Source of the DNA: an uncultured Acidimicrobiales bacterium | GTDB lineage: Bacteria; Actinomycetota; Acidimicrobiia; Acidimicrobiales; SZUA-35 | Direction of reading: 5' to 3' | Length of the DNA: 39,813 nt | NCBI GenBank assembly: GCA_937976305.1 | Contig: CALJSB010000071.1 | Coordinates: 1-39,813, forward strand | Part shown: piece by piece, positions 1 to 7,975 of the stretch | How the letters are laid out: the number at the start of each line of letters is the position of its first letter | Position numbering within the stretch: position 1 is the stretch's first letter | Notes under the pieces: model-generated | Seen by the model: only the letters and a program-made list of their open reading frames with translations | What the model was told of the DNA's origin: nothing | The model's database searches: none | Translations under genes and position numbers: made by a program

Positions 1-1229
1 TTGGTCAGAAACTCTGGTAGCGGCCCCTCGGAGATGTGTGGCAACTCATACATCTCGGCGAGCGACACTCGATCACCACGGGCGCCCGTCTGGAGTTCGT
101 CTGGCGGAGTGGGCGGGGTCGGCAGCTCAGGCGCGTCGACAACCACGAGCGGCTCGGCCCGATGGGTCGTCGGTCCGGCCAGACTCGCTGCTGCGCCGAG
201 GGCGATGGCGTGTTTGGGGTGCCGGTCGCTTGCGATGGGCCTCATCGTGTGGTTGGCCACCTTCTGCGACACAAACGGGATCTGGCTCGAGCCGCCAACG
301 AGCAACACCCTGTCGATCTCACTCACCGAGATGGGGGCGGCATCGACCATCACGTCGAACACCTCGAGCGTTCGCGAAACAGCCGGTGCGATCAGGCGCT
401 CGAACTCTGCACGGGTGATCCGTACCGATTCTGAATACCCGGGCAGCAAGACAGGAATCGAGGTCGAGGTGTCGGACGAAAGGGCGTGCTTGGCGGACCG
501 ACACTCATCGCGAAGCCGCATCATTGCTTGCCGGGCCGGCAAGTCGGCGGCGTCGAAGCTGGTGAGGTCAATGTCGAGCGAGGTCACAACGTGATGGAGC
601 ACGGCGGTGTCGAAATCGACGCCACCGAGCCGCTCGATACCGCTCGGCTGGCCGACGATTTCCCACCCGGCGTCCAGTTTGCGTAGCAACGCGACGTCGA
701 AGGTTCCGCCGCCGAGGTCGTACACCGCAATCGTCGTGCCCGGGGCCAACTCTTCCTGCTTTGCATCATGGATGGCGGCCGCTTCAGGTTCGGTGATGAG
801 CCGGTGCGGTGGCAGCGACGAGTGGGTGAGGGTGTCGCCCAACAGCGACACTTTGTAGTCACCCCAGTTGGCCGGATGCGAAACGACGATCTGCTGGGGC
901 GGCGCTCCCATGTCTTCTGCAACCTGGTCAACCAGGTAGCTGGCCAGCCGTGAGGTGAGATCGTTGGCGGCTACGGGCGAGCCGTTGAGGATCAGCGGTT
1001 GCGGGTCACCGAATCGACGCTTGAACTCCCGCGCAACTCCAGCGGGATCCTCGAGCGCACGACGCTCCGCCGCCTCGCCGACCGTGAAGGCACCTGCCGA
1101 ATCGAGATGGAGCACCGAGGGGACAACAAGATCCTGGTGCGATCGCGAGAACATTCGTACGTTGCCCTCGGTGTTGATGGCAACCGCACTGCTGGTCGTC
1201 CCAAGATCGAGACCGAGCGAGTAAGGCAC
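1..1229 (-). CDS. Hsp70/DnaK-family ATPase, C-terminus cut by window edge
   Basis: The frame is open from a GTG at 1229 to the window edge (about 409 codons). It carries the Hsp70 nucleotide-binding fold: phosphate-1 motif DLGTT at about residues 7-11, phosphate-2 motif DLGGGTFD near residue 160, and adenosine motif VGGSSQIP near residue 310, followed by a Pro-rich stretch that probably ends the ATPase domain. It lacks the close match to DnaK expected of the housekeeping chaperone, so it is better called an Hsp70-like protein of unknown client; actinobacteria often carry such extra copies. It starts 9 bases after the nitroreductase stop. There is no Shine-Dalgarno; TAATCT lies six bases before the GTG and includes that stop codon, so it may have its own leaderless promoter. 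The missing C-terminus prevents judging whether a substrate-binding or membrane domain follows. Confidence 0.85.
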   Translation of the reverse strand, partial: MPYSLGLDLGTTSSAVAINTEGNVRMFSRSHQDLVVPSVLHLDSAGAFTVGEAAERRALEDPAGVAREFKRRFGDPQPLILNGSPVAANDLTSRLASYLVDQVAEDMGAPPQQIVVSHPANWGDYKVSLLGDTLTHSSLPPHRLITEPEAAAIHDAKQEELAPGTTIAVYDLGGGTFDVALLRKLDAGWEIVGQPSGIERLGGVDFDTAVLHHVVTSLDIDLTSFDAADLPARQAMMRLRDECRSAKHALSSDTSTSIPVLLPGYSESVRITRAEFERLIAPAVSRTLEVFDVMVDAAPISVSEIDRVLLVGGSSQIPFVSQKVANHTMRPIASDRHPKHAIALGAAASLAGPTTHRAEPLVVVDAPELPTPPTPPDELQTGARGDRVSLAEMYELPHISEGPLPEFLT

Positions 1230-1235
1230 AGACGG

Positions 1236-1241
1236 AGATTA
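1236..1241 (-). promoter_or_regulatory. Candidate leaderless -10 box for the Hsp70-like gene
   Basis: TAATCT (TAnnnT) reads on the minus strand six bases before the GTG at 1229, and its TAA is the stop codon of the nitroreductase gene. No ribosome-binding site is visible. This is a motif match only. Confidence 0.35.
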
Positions 1242-1925
1242 GTGGGCTGAACCGAAGCCCTGTCCCCATTCGTTGTGGAATGCGATTTCTTCAACCGGCT
1301 TGCGGGTCAGCTTGGTGTACTGCTTTCCCTCGACAGGCCATCCAACGGCGATCAATGCCCCGAGCGCATAACCATCAGGAACACCGAGCGCAGCGTCGAC
1401 CGCAGGCTGTTCGGCGGCCAGCAAGGTCGTCAGCGCTGTGCCGAGCCCCTCAGCCGTACAACCGAGCAGGATGTTCTGGACCAAGGTGTAGAGCGAGCCG
1501 CCACCAACCACGCTCAAGCGATCGAGATGCTGATCGGTCACCGCCAGGGTGGCCAGCTCGACGTAGGCGACGAGCAACACCGGCACCTCGTGGAGCACCT
1601 TGGCAAAGTCATCGGTGCGGCGCAGCCGCTTCTCAGCGGCTGCGGTGCCATGCTCCATCTTGGTTCCCGAACCATCGCCCTGGTAGCCGACGGCGCCTTC
1701 GAGTGCGTTGACGAAGTACGGGTCCCATTGCTTGCGGTGGAGGTCGGCAATCTGGCGTCGCCGGTCGGGATCGGTCAGCACCATGATTCGCCAACCCTGG
1801 CGATTGCCGCCGCTCGATGCGAAGCGAGCATGGTCGAGCACACGATGAAGCGTCTCGTGCGGCACGTCTTCATCGGTGAAGTACCGACACGACGGCGTGC
1901 CGGTCATGGCCCTATAGAGATCCAT
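1239..1925 (-). CDS. Nitroreductase-family FMN oxidoreductase
   Basis: This 228-residue protein fits the nitroreductase family (usually about 200-230 residues). The N-terminus has the family pattern of a short helix, then a conserved Arg (SCRYFTDEDV, residues 12-21) and the SSGGNRQGWR stretch near residues 37-46, which corresponds to the FMN-binding 'P-S-x-N-x-Q-P-W' region. A second FMN-contact region is the Gly-rich 'GGGSLYTLVQNILL' stretch near residue 140. Members use NAD(P)H to reduce nitro groups, quinones or flavin-like substrates; the substrate here cannot be told. The ATG overlaps the transaldolase stop by one base (TGATG), so translation is probably coupled. Its link to the pentose-phosphate genes may be NADPH use, which is inference. 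Confidence 0.85.
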   Translation of the reverse strand: MDLYRAMTGTPSCRYFTDEDVPHETLHRVLDHARFASSGGNRQGWRIMVLTDPDRRRQIADLHRKQWDPYFVNALEGAVGYQGDGSGTKMEHGTAAAEKRLRRTDDFAKVLHEVPVLLVAYVELATLAVTDQHLDRLSVVGGGSLYTLVQNILLGCTAEGLGTALTTLLAAEQPAVDAALGVPDGYALGALIAVGWPVEGKQYTKLTRKPVEEIAFHNEWGQGFGSAH

Positions 1926-3037
1926 CAGGACGTGAATTCGGCGGCCCGTGTCCCGAGCGTGTCGAGCACGTCGACGAAGCTCTTGGCAAAGCCGGCGACA
2001 CCTTCGGTCTCAAGCTTCAGTGCCACTTCTTCGAGATCGATCCCAAGCGCACCGAGCTGAGCGACGACATCGTGAGCGTCCGCGTAGTCGGCATCAACCG
2101 TGCGAGCGACAGTGCCGCCCTCATCGAAGGCAACAAGCGTCTTCTCGGGGAGCGTGTTGACCGTATTCGGGCCGATGAGTGTGTCGACATAGAGCGTGTC
2201 GGAGTATTCGGGGTTCTTCGTTGACGTCGATGCCCACAACGGGCGCTGGAATCGGGCTCCCTTGGCCGCCAGCGCATCCCAACGATCGCCGGAGAAGGTC
2301 TCGGTGAAGATCTGGTACGCAATCTGGCCTTGGGCCACCGCGGCCTTGCCCTTGAGCGCAAGGGCAGTCTCGGTACCGATCTCGTCGAGCCGGCGGTCGA
2401 CTTCGACGTCGACCCGGCTGATAAAGAACGATGCCACCGAGGAGATGGTCGACAGGTCGGTGTCGTCGCCGGCATCGGCGAGGCGAGCTTCGAGACCGCT
2501 GAGGTAGGCCTCCATGACATCGCGATAGCGGTCGAGGCTGAAGATGAGCGTGACGTTGATCGAACGACCTTCGCCGATGAGTGTCTTGATTGCGGGCACA
2601 CCCTCAACCGTGGCCGGAACCTTGATGTAGAGATTTGGTGCCTCAATACGATCGTCGAGTTCACGGGCTGCAGCCACCGTGGCTGCCTCGTCGTGGGCCA
2701 GCTCTGGCGACACCTCTACCGAGACGTAACCGTCCTCACCACCGGACGCCTCGTGCACCGGTGTGAGCAGGGCGAGCGCCTGACGAATGTCGCCGACAAC
2801 GAGCTCCCAGTAGGCATCTTCGATGGAGGTGCCTGCCTTGGCGAGGGTTTCGAGCTCGGCGTCGTAGTCGTCGGTCTGCATCATGGCGTTGGCGAAGATC
2901 GATGGGTTCGACGTGAGGCCGCGCACACCCTTGTCGAGCCAGGTCTGGAGTTCGCCGGTGGTCATCCAACCCCGACGAAGATTGTCGAGCCACGGGCTCT
3001 GGCCTTGTTCGCTGTGGAGATCGTGTAGTCGTCCCAT
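1925..3037 (-). CDS. tal: Transaldolase
   Basis: Transfers a dihydroxyacetone unit between sedoheptulose 7-phosphate and glyceraldehyde 3-phosphate in the non-oxidative pentose phosphate pathway. The protein is 370 residues, the long form usual in actinobacteria. LTSNPSIFANAM (residues 41-52) is the conserved N-terminal motif and the Schiff-base lysine is K139 in YIKVPAT. WASTSTKNP near residue 270 and the 'DTLIGPNTVNT' stretch are further family signatures. The ATG at 3037 has AGGAG about ten bases upstream. It lies 54 bases after transketolase and overlaps the nitroreductase start, so the three are probably one transcript. The tkt-tal pairing is standard in actinobacteria. Confidence 0.97.
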   Translation of the reverse strand: MGRLHDLHSEQGQSPWLDNLRRGWMTTGELQTWLDKGVRGLTSNPSIFANAMMQTDDYDAELETLAKAGTSIEDAYWELVVGDIRQALALLTPVHEASGGEDGYVSVEVSPELAHDEAATVAAARELDDRIEAPNLYIKVPATVEGVPAIKTLIGEGRSINVTLIFSLDRYRDVMEAYLSGLEARLADAGDDTDLSTISSVASFFISRVDVEVDRRLDEIGTETALALKGKAAVAQGQIAYQIFTETFSGDRWDALAAKGARFQRPLWASTSTKNPEYSDTLYVDTLIGPNTVNTLPEKTLVAFDEGGTVARTVDADYADAHDVVAQLGALGIDLEEVALKLETEGVAGFAKSFVDVLDTLGTRAAEFTS

Positions 3038-3091
3038 GAGGGTGGTGCTCCTGATAGTGGTAGCGGGTGGTGGATGTGATGTACGCAGTCT

Positions 3092-5062
3092 CTAACCGTC
3101 GACGACGGCGAGGAGTTCCTGCGCCGCGCTGACGACGTTGTCGACGCTCATACCGAGTTCTTCGAGGACCAGGCTGCCCGGTGCCGAAGCTCCGAAACGA
3201 TCGATGCCAACGGGCAGGTCGGCGTAGCGATCCCACCCGAGGGTGACACCGGCCTCGACCGACACCGTGGGGAGCTCGGGAGGCAGAATCGCATCTTGCT
3301 CCTCGAGCGACAACGCTTCGAAGGCATCCCAGCAGGGCATCGACACCACTCGGGCGGCAACGCCGCCTTCGGCCAGCTTGGCGGCTGAATCAACGCACAG
3401 GCTGAGCTCGCTGCCCGTGCCGATGAGCACGACATCTGGATCGTCGTTGTCGACAACGACGTAGGCGCCGTCGAGCACCGACTCGCTGCTGGTCGTCGCC
3501 AGAACGGGCAGATTCTGTCGGCTGAGAATGATGGCGGTTGGGCCGTCGCCTTCGAGGGCGAGACGCCAGGCACCAGCAGTCTCAGTGGCATCGCCAGGGC
3601 GGATGACGCGTAACCCAGGGATGGCACGAAGGCTCATGACCTGTTCGACCGGCTGGTGTGTCGGGCCGTCTTCGCCGACTCCGACCGAATCGTGGCTCCA
3701 GACGAAGATGCACTTGGCGTGCGACAGAGCAGCGAGACGGACGGCCGGACGCATGTAGTCGCTGAAGACCAGGAACGTGGCGCCGAGCGGGATGACGCCA
3801 CCGTGCAGCGCCATGCCGACGATGGCCGATCCCATCCCGTGTTCACGAACACCGAAGAAGATCTGACGCCCGCCGGGATCGTCAGCCGATTGCACGCCGC
3901 CGCCGAGGGCGACGCCGTTGGAGCCCGTGAGGTCGGCCGAGCCGCCCATGATGCCGCCGAGCGACTCCTCGAGTGCGGTGAGAACCGCCTGGTTGGCCTT
4001 GCGAGTGGCGATCGAGTCGCCGGTCTCAAACGTTGGCAGCGCTTCAACCCAACCGGCGACGCCGGCGGGGTCGCGGCGAGCGGCCCAGGTCGCAGCGTGG
4101 TCGGAGCTCTCGAGTCGTGAGGTCCAGGCGGTTCGTTCGTCGGCGCCCCGCTGACCAGCGTCTCGGTAGTGCGCAAGCACATCGTCTGGCACATGAAACG
4201 GCTCGTCTGGCAGGCCCATGACTTCTTTGGTCGCTCGGATCGAGTCGTCGTCGAACGGGTTGCCGTGGGCCTTGTAATTGTCGGTGAAGTCAGGGGAGGG
4301 GTAGCCAACCTTGCTCTGCACGATCACCAGTGATGGTTTGTCAGTGACACCCTTGGCCCGGGTGATGGCTTCTTCGAGCGCGTCGAGGTCTTCAGACTTC
4401 TCGCCGATGTCGTTGACGTCCCAGCCGTAGGCCGCGAACCGGCCAGCCACGTCGTCGGAGTACGAGAGATCGATGCGCCCATCGATGGTGATTTTGTTGT
4501 CGTCGTAGATCACGACGAGCCGCCCGAGGCCGAGGTGGCCGGCGAGCGAAGCAGCCTCGTGGCTGACGCCCTCCTGCAGGCAGCCGTCGCCAGCGATGGC
4601 GTAGGTGAAGTGGTCGCACAGCTCGTCACCGAACTCAGCTCGTTGTGCTCGCTCCGCGATCGCGAGGCCGACGGCGTTGGCAAGACCCTGACCAAGCGGG
4701 CCGGTCGTTACCTCGACACCAGCGGTGTGTCCGACCTCGGGGTGCCCGGGTGTGAGTGAGTCCCACTGGCGGAAGTCCTTGAGGTCGTCGAGCTCGAGAC
4801 CGTGACCGGTGAGATAGAGCATCGAGTAGAGCAGGATTGACACGTGACCGGCCGACAGCACGAGCCGATCGCGATCGTCCCATGTTGGGTCAGTGGCGTC
4901 GTATTTCATGACCCGTGAGTACAAGACGTGGGCCAGCGGGGCGAGCGCCATGGCGGTGCCCTGGTGGCCCGACTTGGCCGCATGCGGCCCATCCATACCG
5001 AGCGCTCGCACGACATTGATGCCGCGTCGTTCGAGATCGCTGTCGACGGTATTTTCAGCCAC
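3092..5062 (-). CDS. tkt: Transketolase
   Basis: TPP-dependent enzyme that moves two-carbon ketol units in the pentose phosphate pathway. The protein is 656 residues, slightly short of the usual 660-700. Visible motifs are SAGH (70-73), the TGPLGQG loop (120-126), the TPP motif from GDG (158-160) to DDN (187-189), and the pyrimidine-domain stretch with GVREHGMG and the FSDYMRPAVRLAAL segment. The substrate-loop motif near the N-terminus reads SGHQGTAMALAP (31-42), with Gln where most transketolases have Pro. The GTG start at 5062 is chosen for the AGGGG eight bases upstream; the product begins MAENTVDSD. It lies 36 bases downstream of the FIST gene and 54 upstream of tal. Confidence 0.97.
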   Translation of the reverse strand: MAENTVDSDLERRGINVVRALGMDGPHAAKSGHQGTAMALAPLAHVLYSRVMKYDATDPTWDDRDRLVLSAGHVSILLYSMLYLTGHGLELDDLKDFRQWDSLTPGHPEVGHTAGVEVTTGPLGQGLANAVGLAIAERAQRAEFGDELCDHFTYAIAGDGCLQEGVSHEAASLAGHLGLGRLVVIYDDNKITIDGRIDLSYSDDVAGRFAAYGWDVNDIGEKSEDLDALEEAITRAKGVTDKPSLVIVQSKVGYPSPDFTDNYKAHGNPFDDDSIRATKEVMGLPDEPFHVPDDVLAHYRDAGQRGADERTAWTSRLESSDHAATWAARRDPAGVAGWVEALPTFETGDSIATRKANQAVLTALEESLGGIMGGSADLTGSNGVALGGGVQSADDPGGRQIFFGVREHGMGSAIVGMALHGGVIPLGATFLVFSDYMRPAVRLAALSHAKCIFVWSHDSVGVGEDGPTHQPVEQVMSLRAIPGLRVIRPGDATETAGAWRLALEGDGPTAIILSRQNLPVLATTSSESVLDGAYVVVDNDDPDVVLIGTGSELSLCVDSAAKLAEGGVAARVVSMPCWDAFEALSLEEQDAILPPELPTVSVEAGVTLGWDRYADLPVGIDRFGASAPGSLVLEELGMSVDNVVSAAQELLAVVDG

Positions 5063-5098
5063 GTGTTCTACCCCTAGATCGGCTTCGAAGGTGAAACG

Positions 5099-6235
5099 TT
5101 ATCGCCACCACAGCACCGAAGCGGTGAACCCGTGCATGGCGTTCATGGCCCCAACGGGGCCGAGTTCGCCAGCGCAGAACATGCCGGCAACCCCGCCACC
5201 TGCGACCTCTGCGATCATCGCTGCATCGTGACTCGGAACCTCGAACAGATGACTACCGCGCCCGTTGCAGGTGAAGACGATGGCGCCGTCGGCCTGATCG
5301 GGGAGCAATCGGGAGAGTTCCGCGGTCGCAGAAGCTGCATCGCGAACCTGGAACTGCACGACGTCACCGACCTCAACGGTGGCTCCGACAGCGACGACAC
5401 CCGTGGAGCGATCGGCCCCGAGAACGCCCCGGATGAGGAAGTCGCCGGTGTTGAAGTCGTCTCGTGTTTCGCGGGCCACAAACCCGCAGTGCAGACCTTG
5501 CGAAGCCAGCATCCGCTCTTCAGGGGACAGCTCTTCGATCATGCTGGTGAGCCGTTCGAGCGCCGGCTTGCCTGCGAGCTCGGTGATGAGATTGCCAGCA
5601 CCTTTTGTGACGACCCACGGCTCGCCAATTGGACGGCAGCCTTGGCTCACCGTCAGCTGCAACAGCGATGCGGGCAGCACCAACCCGACGGCTCCAGCAG
5701 TTCTGATGGCCAGCTGACCGGGTGCCCCCACAAAAAGGCGGTTGTGCTCGGGCGCTCGGCCTGCGGAAGCCAAGCCACCGATGACGGGAACGCCAGGTGC
5801 AGCGATTTCGAGCTCTGCGAGCAGTTGATCGACCGGGAACGTGAAGGGGTCGGCCAACAGAAGAACGGCATCGTCTTCGCTGAGCGACGGCAAGCCGAGT
5901 AGCATGTCTGTTGCGTTGATTTCAATCGGACGCAACGAAGCGACATCCATCGCGTCCGGAAGACGACCTCCCCAAATGGAAAGACCAGCCCCCGACTCGA
6001 CCTCCTCTGACCCGCCGAGCACGCCGGCCGCAGTGCACCCGATGATGATCGTTGGCCTCAGGAGTTGGTGAACGGCATCGAGAACGTCATCGAGAGCTGC
6101 GATGGTCGACCCGGACACGAACACGACCGCAAGGTCGACACCCGCACCGATTCGCTCGACAACCGAACCGACCGCTTCGCCGGTGGCGACCGCAGGGTCA
6201 GGGTGGGTGGACAGGCCCGCCGCGGTAGAAGGCAC
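5099..6235 (-). CDS. FIST N-domain/C-domain sensory protein
   Basis: A 378-residue protein made of the two FIST domains. The N-terminal FIST domain covers roughly residues 25-215 (VVFVSGS..., IIIGCTAAGVLGG, then VPVIGGLASAG), and the C-terminal FIST_C domain covers roughly 225-370 and ends in the family signature GMFCAGELGPVG followed by N and HGFTAS. FIST domains are predicted intracellular ligand sensors, usually for small molecules such as amino acids, often fused to or beside signalling domains; here the protein stands alone with no output domain. The GTG start at 6235 is two bases after the upstream stop, so it is co-translated with the small gene at 6238-6645. Its position ahead of tkt-tal is a possible regulatory or metabolic link, not shown by sequence. 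Confidence 0.9.
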   Translation of the reverse strand: MPSTAAGLSTHPDPAVATGEAVGSVVERIGAGVDLAVVFVSGSTIAALDDVLDAVHQLLRPTIIIGCTAAGVLGGSEEVESGAGLSIWGGRLPDAMDVASLRPIEINATDMLLGLPSLSEDDAVLLLADPFTFPVDQLLAELEIAAPGVPVIGGLASAGRAPEHNRLFVGAPGQLAIRTAGAVGLVLPASLLQLTVSQGCRPIGEPWVVTKGAGNLITELAGKPALERLTSMIEELSPEERMLASQGLHCGFVARETRDDFNTGDFLIRGVLGADRSTGVVAVGATVEVGDVVQFQVRDAASATAELSRLLPDQADGAIVFTCNGRGSHLFEVPSHDAAMIAEVAGGGVAGMFCAGELGPVGAMNAMHGFTASVLWWR

Positions 6236-6237
6236 GG

Positions 6238-6645
6238 CTACTCGACCGGGGGAAGCAGGGTGTAGGGGACGATACGAGTCGGCCCTTGGTCGATCCGGCA
6301 GTGCGCCATCACCGTGCCGTAGTCGTCGAACGGGAGCTCGGCCCGGACCAATCGGTAGTTGAACTTCGACGGCTCGATCTCGAGCGGCTGCACGTTCCGA
6401 GCGAGAGGATCTGCGCCATCGGCCGGATCAACACCGAGAGGATGGAAGACAACTTCGAGGGCTGCCAGCGAGTTGCCCTCTGGCGGGTTCCATACCAACA
6501 CGACGAGATGGGGGGCCACGGTGACCGGCGTCGGCCCGGGGGCAGGAGCCGAGAATTGGATGCCCCCGAGATCGATGCGAGTCGACGGACCGGGAACCGA
6601 GCGCAGCTCGATGTCATCCATGAACAGGGCGGCAATGATCTCCAT
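6238..6645 (-). CDS. Conserved-looking protein of unknown function
   Basis: I do not recognise this 135-residue protein. It has no signal peptide or membrane segment. It reads as a beta-rich single domain: N-terminal MEIIAALFMDDIEL, a Pro-rich turn near residue 37 (APAPGPTP), a hydrophobic strand (HLVVLVWNP), and a C-terminus ending in PYTLLPPVE. Codon use and GC match its neighbours, and it sits two bases ahead of the FIST gene, which supports it being real and functionally tied to FIST. The ATG at 6645 has no Shine-Dalgarno, but TAGCTT lies six bases upstream, so the transcript may be leaderless. It is divergent from the TetR gene at 6721, with 75 bases between them. Confidence 0.7.
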   Translation of the reverse strand: MEIIAALFMDDIELRSVPGPSTRIDLGGIQFSAPAPGPTPVTVAPHLVVLVWNPPEGNSLAALEVVFHPLGVDPADGADPLARNVQPLEIEPSKFNYRLVRAELPFDDYGTVMAHCRIDQGPTRIVPYTLLPPVE

Positions 6646-6651
6646 GTCTCG

Positions 6652-6657
6652 AAGCTA
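6652..6657 (-). promoter_or_regulatory. Candidate leaderless -10 box (TAGCTT) for the 6645 gene
   Basis: TAGCTT on the minus strand is six bases before the ATG at 6645, and no ribosome-binding site intervenes. It would be the promoter of the leftward run of genes. Confidence 0.4.
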
Positions 6658-6664
6658 GCGAACC

Positions 6665-6674
6665 AACGGCCGTT
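6665..6674. promoter_or_regulatory. 10-bp perfect palindrome, operator candidate
   Basis: AACGGCCGTT is a perfect palindrome in the 75-base gap between the leftward gene run and the TetR gene. It sits just upstream of the minus-strand -10 candidate, where TetR-family repressors often bind. No second copy was noticed nearby. Confidence 0.3.
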
Positions 6675-6682
6675 CGGTACCA

Positions 6683-6722
6683 CAGCACGAGGCTCACGCC
6701 GTCAGCACTAGGCTCACGCCGT
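6683..6722 (+). repeat. 20-bp tandem direct repeat, two copies, ending at the TetR start
   Basis: Two 20-base copies (6683-6702 and 6703-6722) differ at one position, G versus T in CAGCAC(G/T)AGGCTCACGCC. The T in the second copy creates TAGGCT, the candidate -10 box for the TetR gene, and the repeat runs into the GTG start. It is either a recent slippage duplication or a paired regulator site. Confidence 0.8.
6709..6714 (+). promoter_or_regulatory. Candidate leaderless -10 box (TAGGCT) for the TetR gene
   Basis: TAGGCT ends six bases before the GTG at 6721, and no Shine-Dalgarno is present. Confidence 0.45.
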
Positions 6723-7320
6723 GCCCGAACTCAGCACCAAGGATCTGCTCCTCCAGGAAGCTCGTGCGTGCTTTGCCAACCAGGGCTTTGAGGGCACCTC
6801 ACTCAACGACATCGCGGCAGGAGTCGGTATCCGTCGACCCAGCCTGCTGCACTACTTCCCGAACAAGGAAGCGATCTACCGAGAGGTGCTCGAACAAGCC
6901 CTCGCCGATTGGGGTGTGCGAATCGAAGAGGCGCTCGGCAAGGACCTGAACGGTTGGGATCTGGTCGACTGGGTTCTTGAGGTGACGTTCGAGTTCTTTC
7001 GGCTCAACCCCGCCGTTGTGACAATCGTGCGACGCGAGGCCCTCAGCGACGACGATCGGCTCGGCTACAACCTGGGCACCGCACTGCGGCCATTTTTTCT
7101 CCGATCAGTCGCCTTCTTCGAACGCGAAATGGATCGAGGCACGTTCAAGCGCCAAGACGCCGAGCAACTCGTCATCACCGGCTACAGCGCATTGCTCACC
7201 TATTTTTCCGATCACAACATGGTTCTCGGATTGCTCGATCGCGATCCGTTCAGCGTCGAATCACTCGAAGCACGGTTTGTCCACCTCAAGGCCTTCATGC
7301 GATCAGCGCTCGAGCCCTAG
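6721..7320 (+). CDS. TetR/AcrR-family transcriptional regulator
   Basis: A 199-residue DNA-binding regulator of typical TetR length. The N-terminal helix-turn-helix spans about residues 8-52, with the signature GTSLNDIAAGVGI followed by LLHYFPNKEAIYREVL. The C-terminal two thirds is helical and should form the ligand and dimer domain; it contains few recognisable motifs, as usual. The GTG at 6721 fits the HTH spacing and is the first in-frame start. The gene is followed after ten bases by the acyl-CoA synthetase pair, so a role as a ligand-responsive repressor of acyl-CoA or fatty-acid metabolism is plausible, but this is inferred from position only. Confidence 0.92.
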   Translation: MPELSTKDLLLQEARACFANQGFEGTSLNDIAAGVGIRRPSLLHYFPNKEAIYREVLEQALADWGVRIEEALGKDLNGWDLVDWVLEVTFEFFRLNPAVVTIVRREALSDDDRLGYNLGTALRPFFLRSVAFFEREMDRGTFKRQDAEQLVITGYSALLTYFSDHNMVLGLLDRDPFSVESLEARFVHLKAFMRSALEP

Positions 7321-7323
7321 AGT
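7318..7323 (+). promoter_or_regulatory. Candidate leaderless -10 box (TAGAGT) overlapping the TetR stop codon
   Basis: TAGAGT contains the TAG stop of the TetR gene and ends seven bases before the GTG at 7331. There is no Shine-Dalgarno for the next gene. Confidence 0.4.
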
Positions 7324-7330
7324 TCACGCC

Positions 7331-7975
7331 GTGACAACTCTTTCTGAAGCGGCCTCAAAGGCGCTCCTCGCTCCCCACGGTGTTCCGTTCCTCGACGAGC
7401 GGACCTGCGACACGGCCGACAGCGCCGCCGCGGCAGGTGATGAGCTTGGGTATCCGGTGGTAGCCAAACTCAACGGTGATGCCATCGCCCACAAAACCGA
7501 GCGAGGCCTCGTTCGTCTCGGCCTCAGCGACACAGACTCACTGCGACGGGCGGCCGACGAACTACTCGAAGCCGCAACGCCAGAAGATGGCGAGGTCAGC
7601 GTGTTGGTTGCGCCAATGGTGTCGTCGAACCGCGAGTTCATTTGTGGGGTGTCAACCGATCCGCAGTTCGGCACAACCGTTTTGCTCGGCGTGGGCGGCA
7701 TTCTTGCTGAAGCCATCGCCGACGTGTCGATCCGGCTCGCCCCGATCACCGAGCGTGACGCCCACTCCATGATCGACGAGCTCCGCACCAGCGATTTGCT
7801 CGGTGCGTTCCGAGGGTCGCCGGCCGTCGATCGCGACGCGCTTGTCGCCCTCCTCGTCGGGCTCTCGTCTGTCGCCGTCGCCGAACCCGACATTGCCGCA
7901 ATCGACCTCAACCCGGTGTTGATCGTCGATGGCAAACCCATCGCTGTTGATGCGCTCGTGGAGGTGGCAGCATGA
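7331..7975 (+). CDS. NDP-forming acyl-CoA synthetase, ATP-grasp (beta-type) subunit
   Basis: This 214-residue protein corresponds to the ATP-grasp part of ADP-forming acyl-CoA synthetases. VVAKLNGDAIAHKTE (about residues 42-56) matches the family's nucleotide-binding 'V-K-h-x-S-x-x-h-x-H-K-(S/T)' stretch, MVSSNREFICGV is the next ATP-grasp strand, and LGVGGILAEAIADVSIRLAP is the Gly-rich phosphate region. The C-terminus AIDLNPVLIVDG is the standard end of this domain. The start at GTG 7331 gives MTTLSEAASK, the usual 'LTEAEAKALLAPYGVP' beginning of the domain. The stop overlaps the next gene by four bases (ATGA), so the two chains are co-translated and should form one enzyme. Confidence 0.9.
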   Translation: MTTLSEAASKALLAPHGVPFLDERTCDTADSAAAAGDELGYPVVAKLNGDAIAHKTERGLVRLGLSDTDSLRRAADELLEAATPEDGEVSVLVAPMVSSNREFICGVSTDPQFGTTVLLGVGGILAEAIADVSIRLAPITERDAHSMIDELRTSDLLGAFRGSPAVDRDALVALLVGLSSVAVAEPDIAAIDLNPVLIVDGKPIAVDALVEVAA

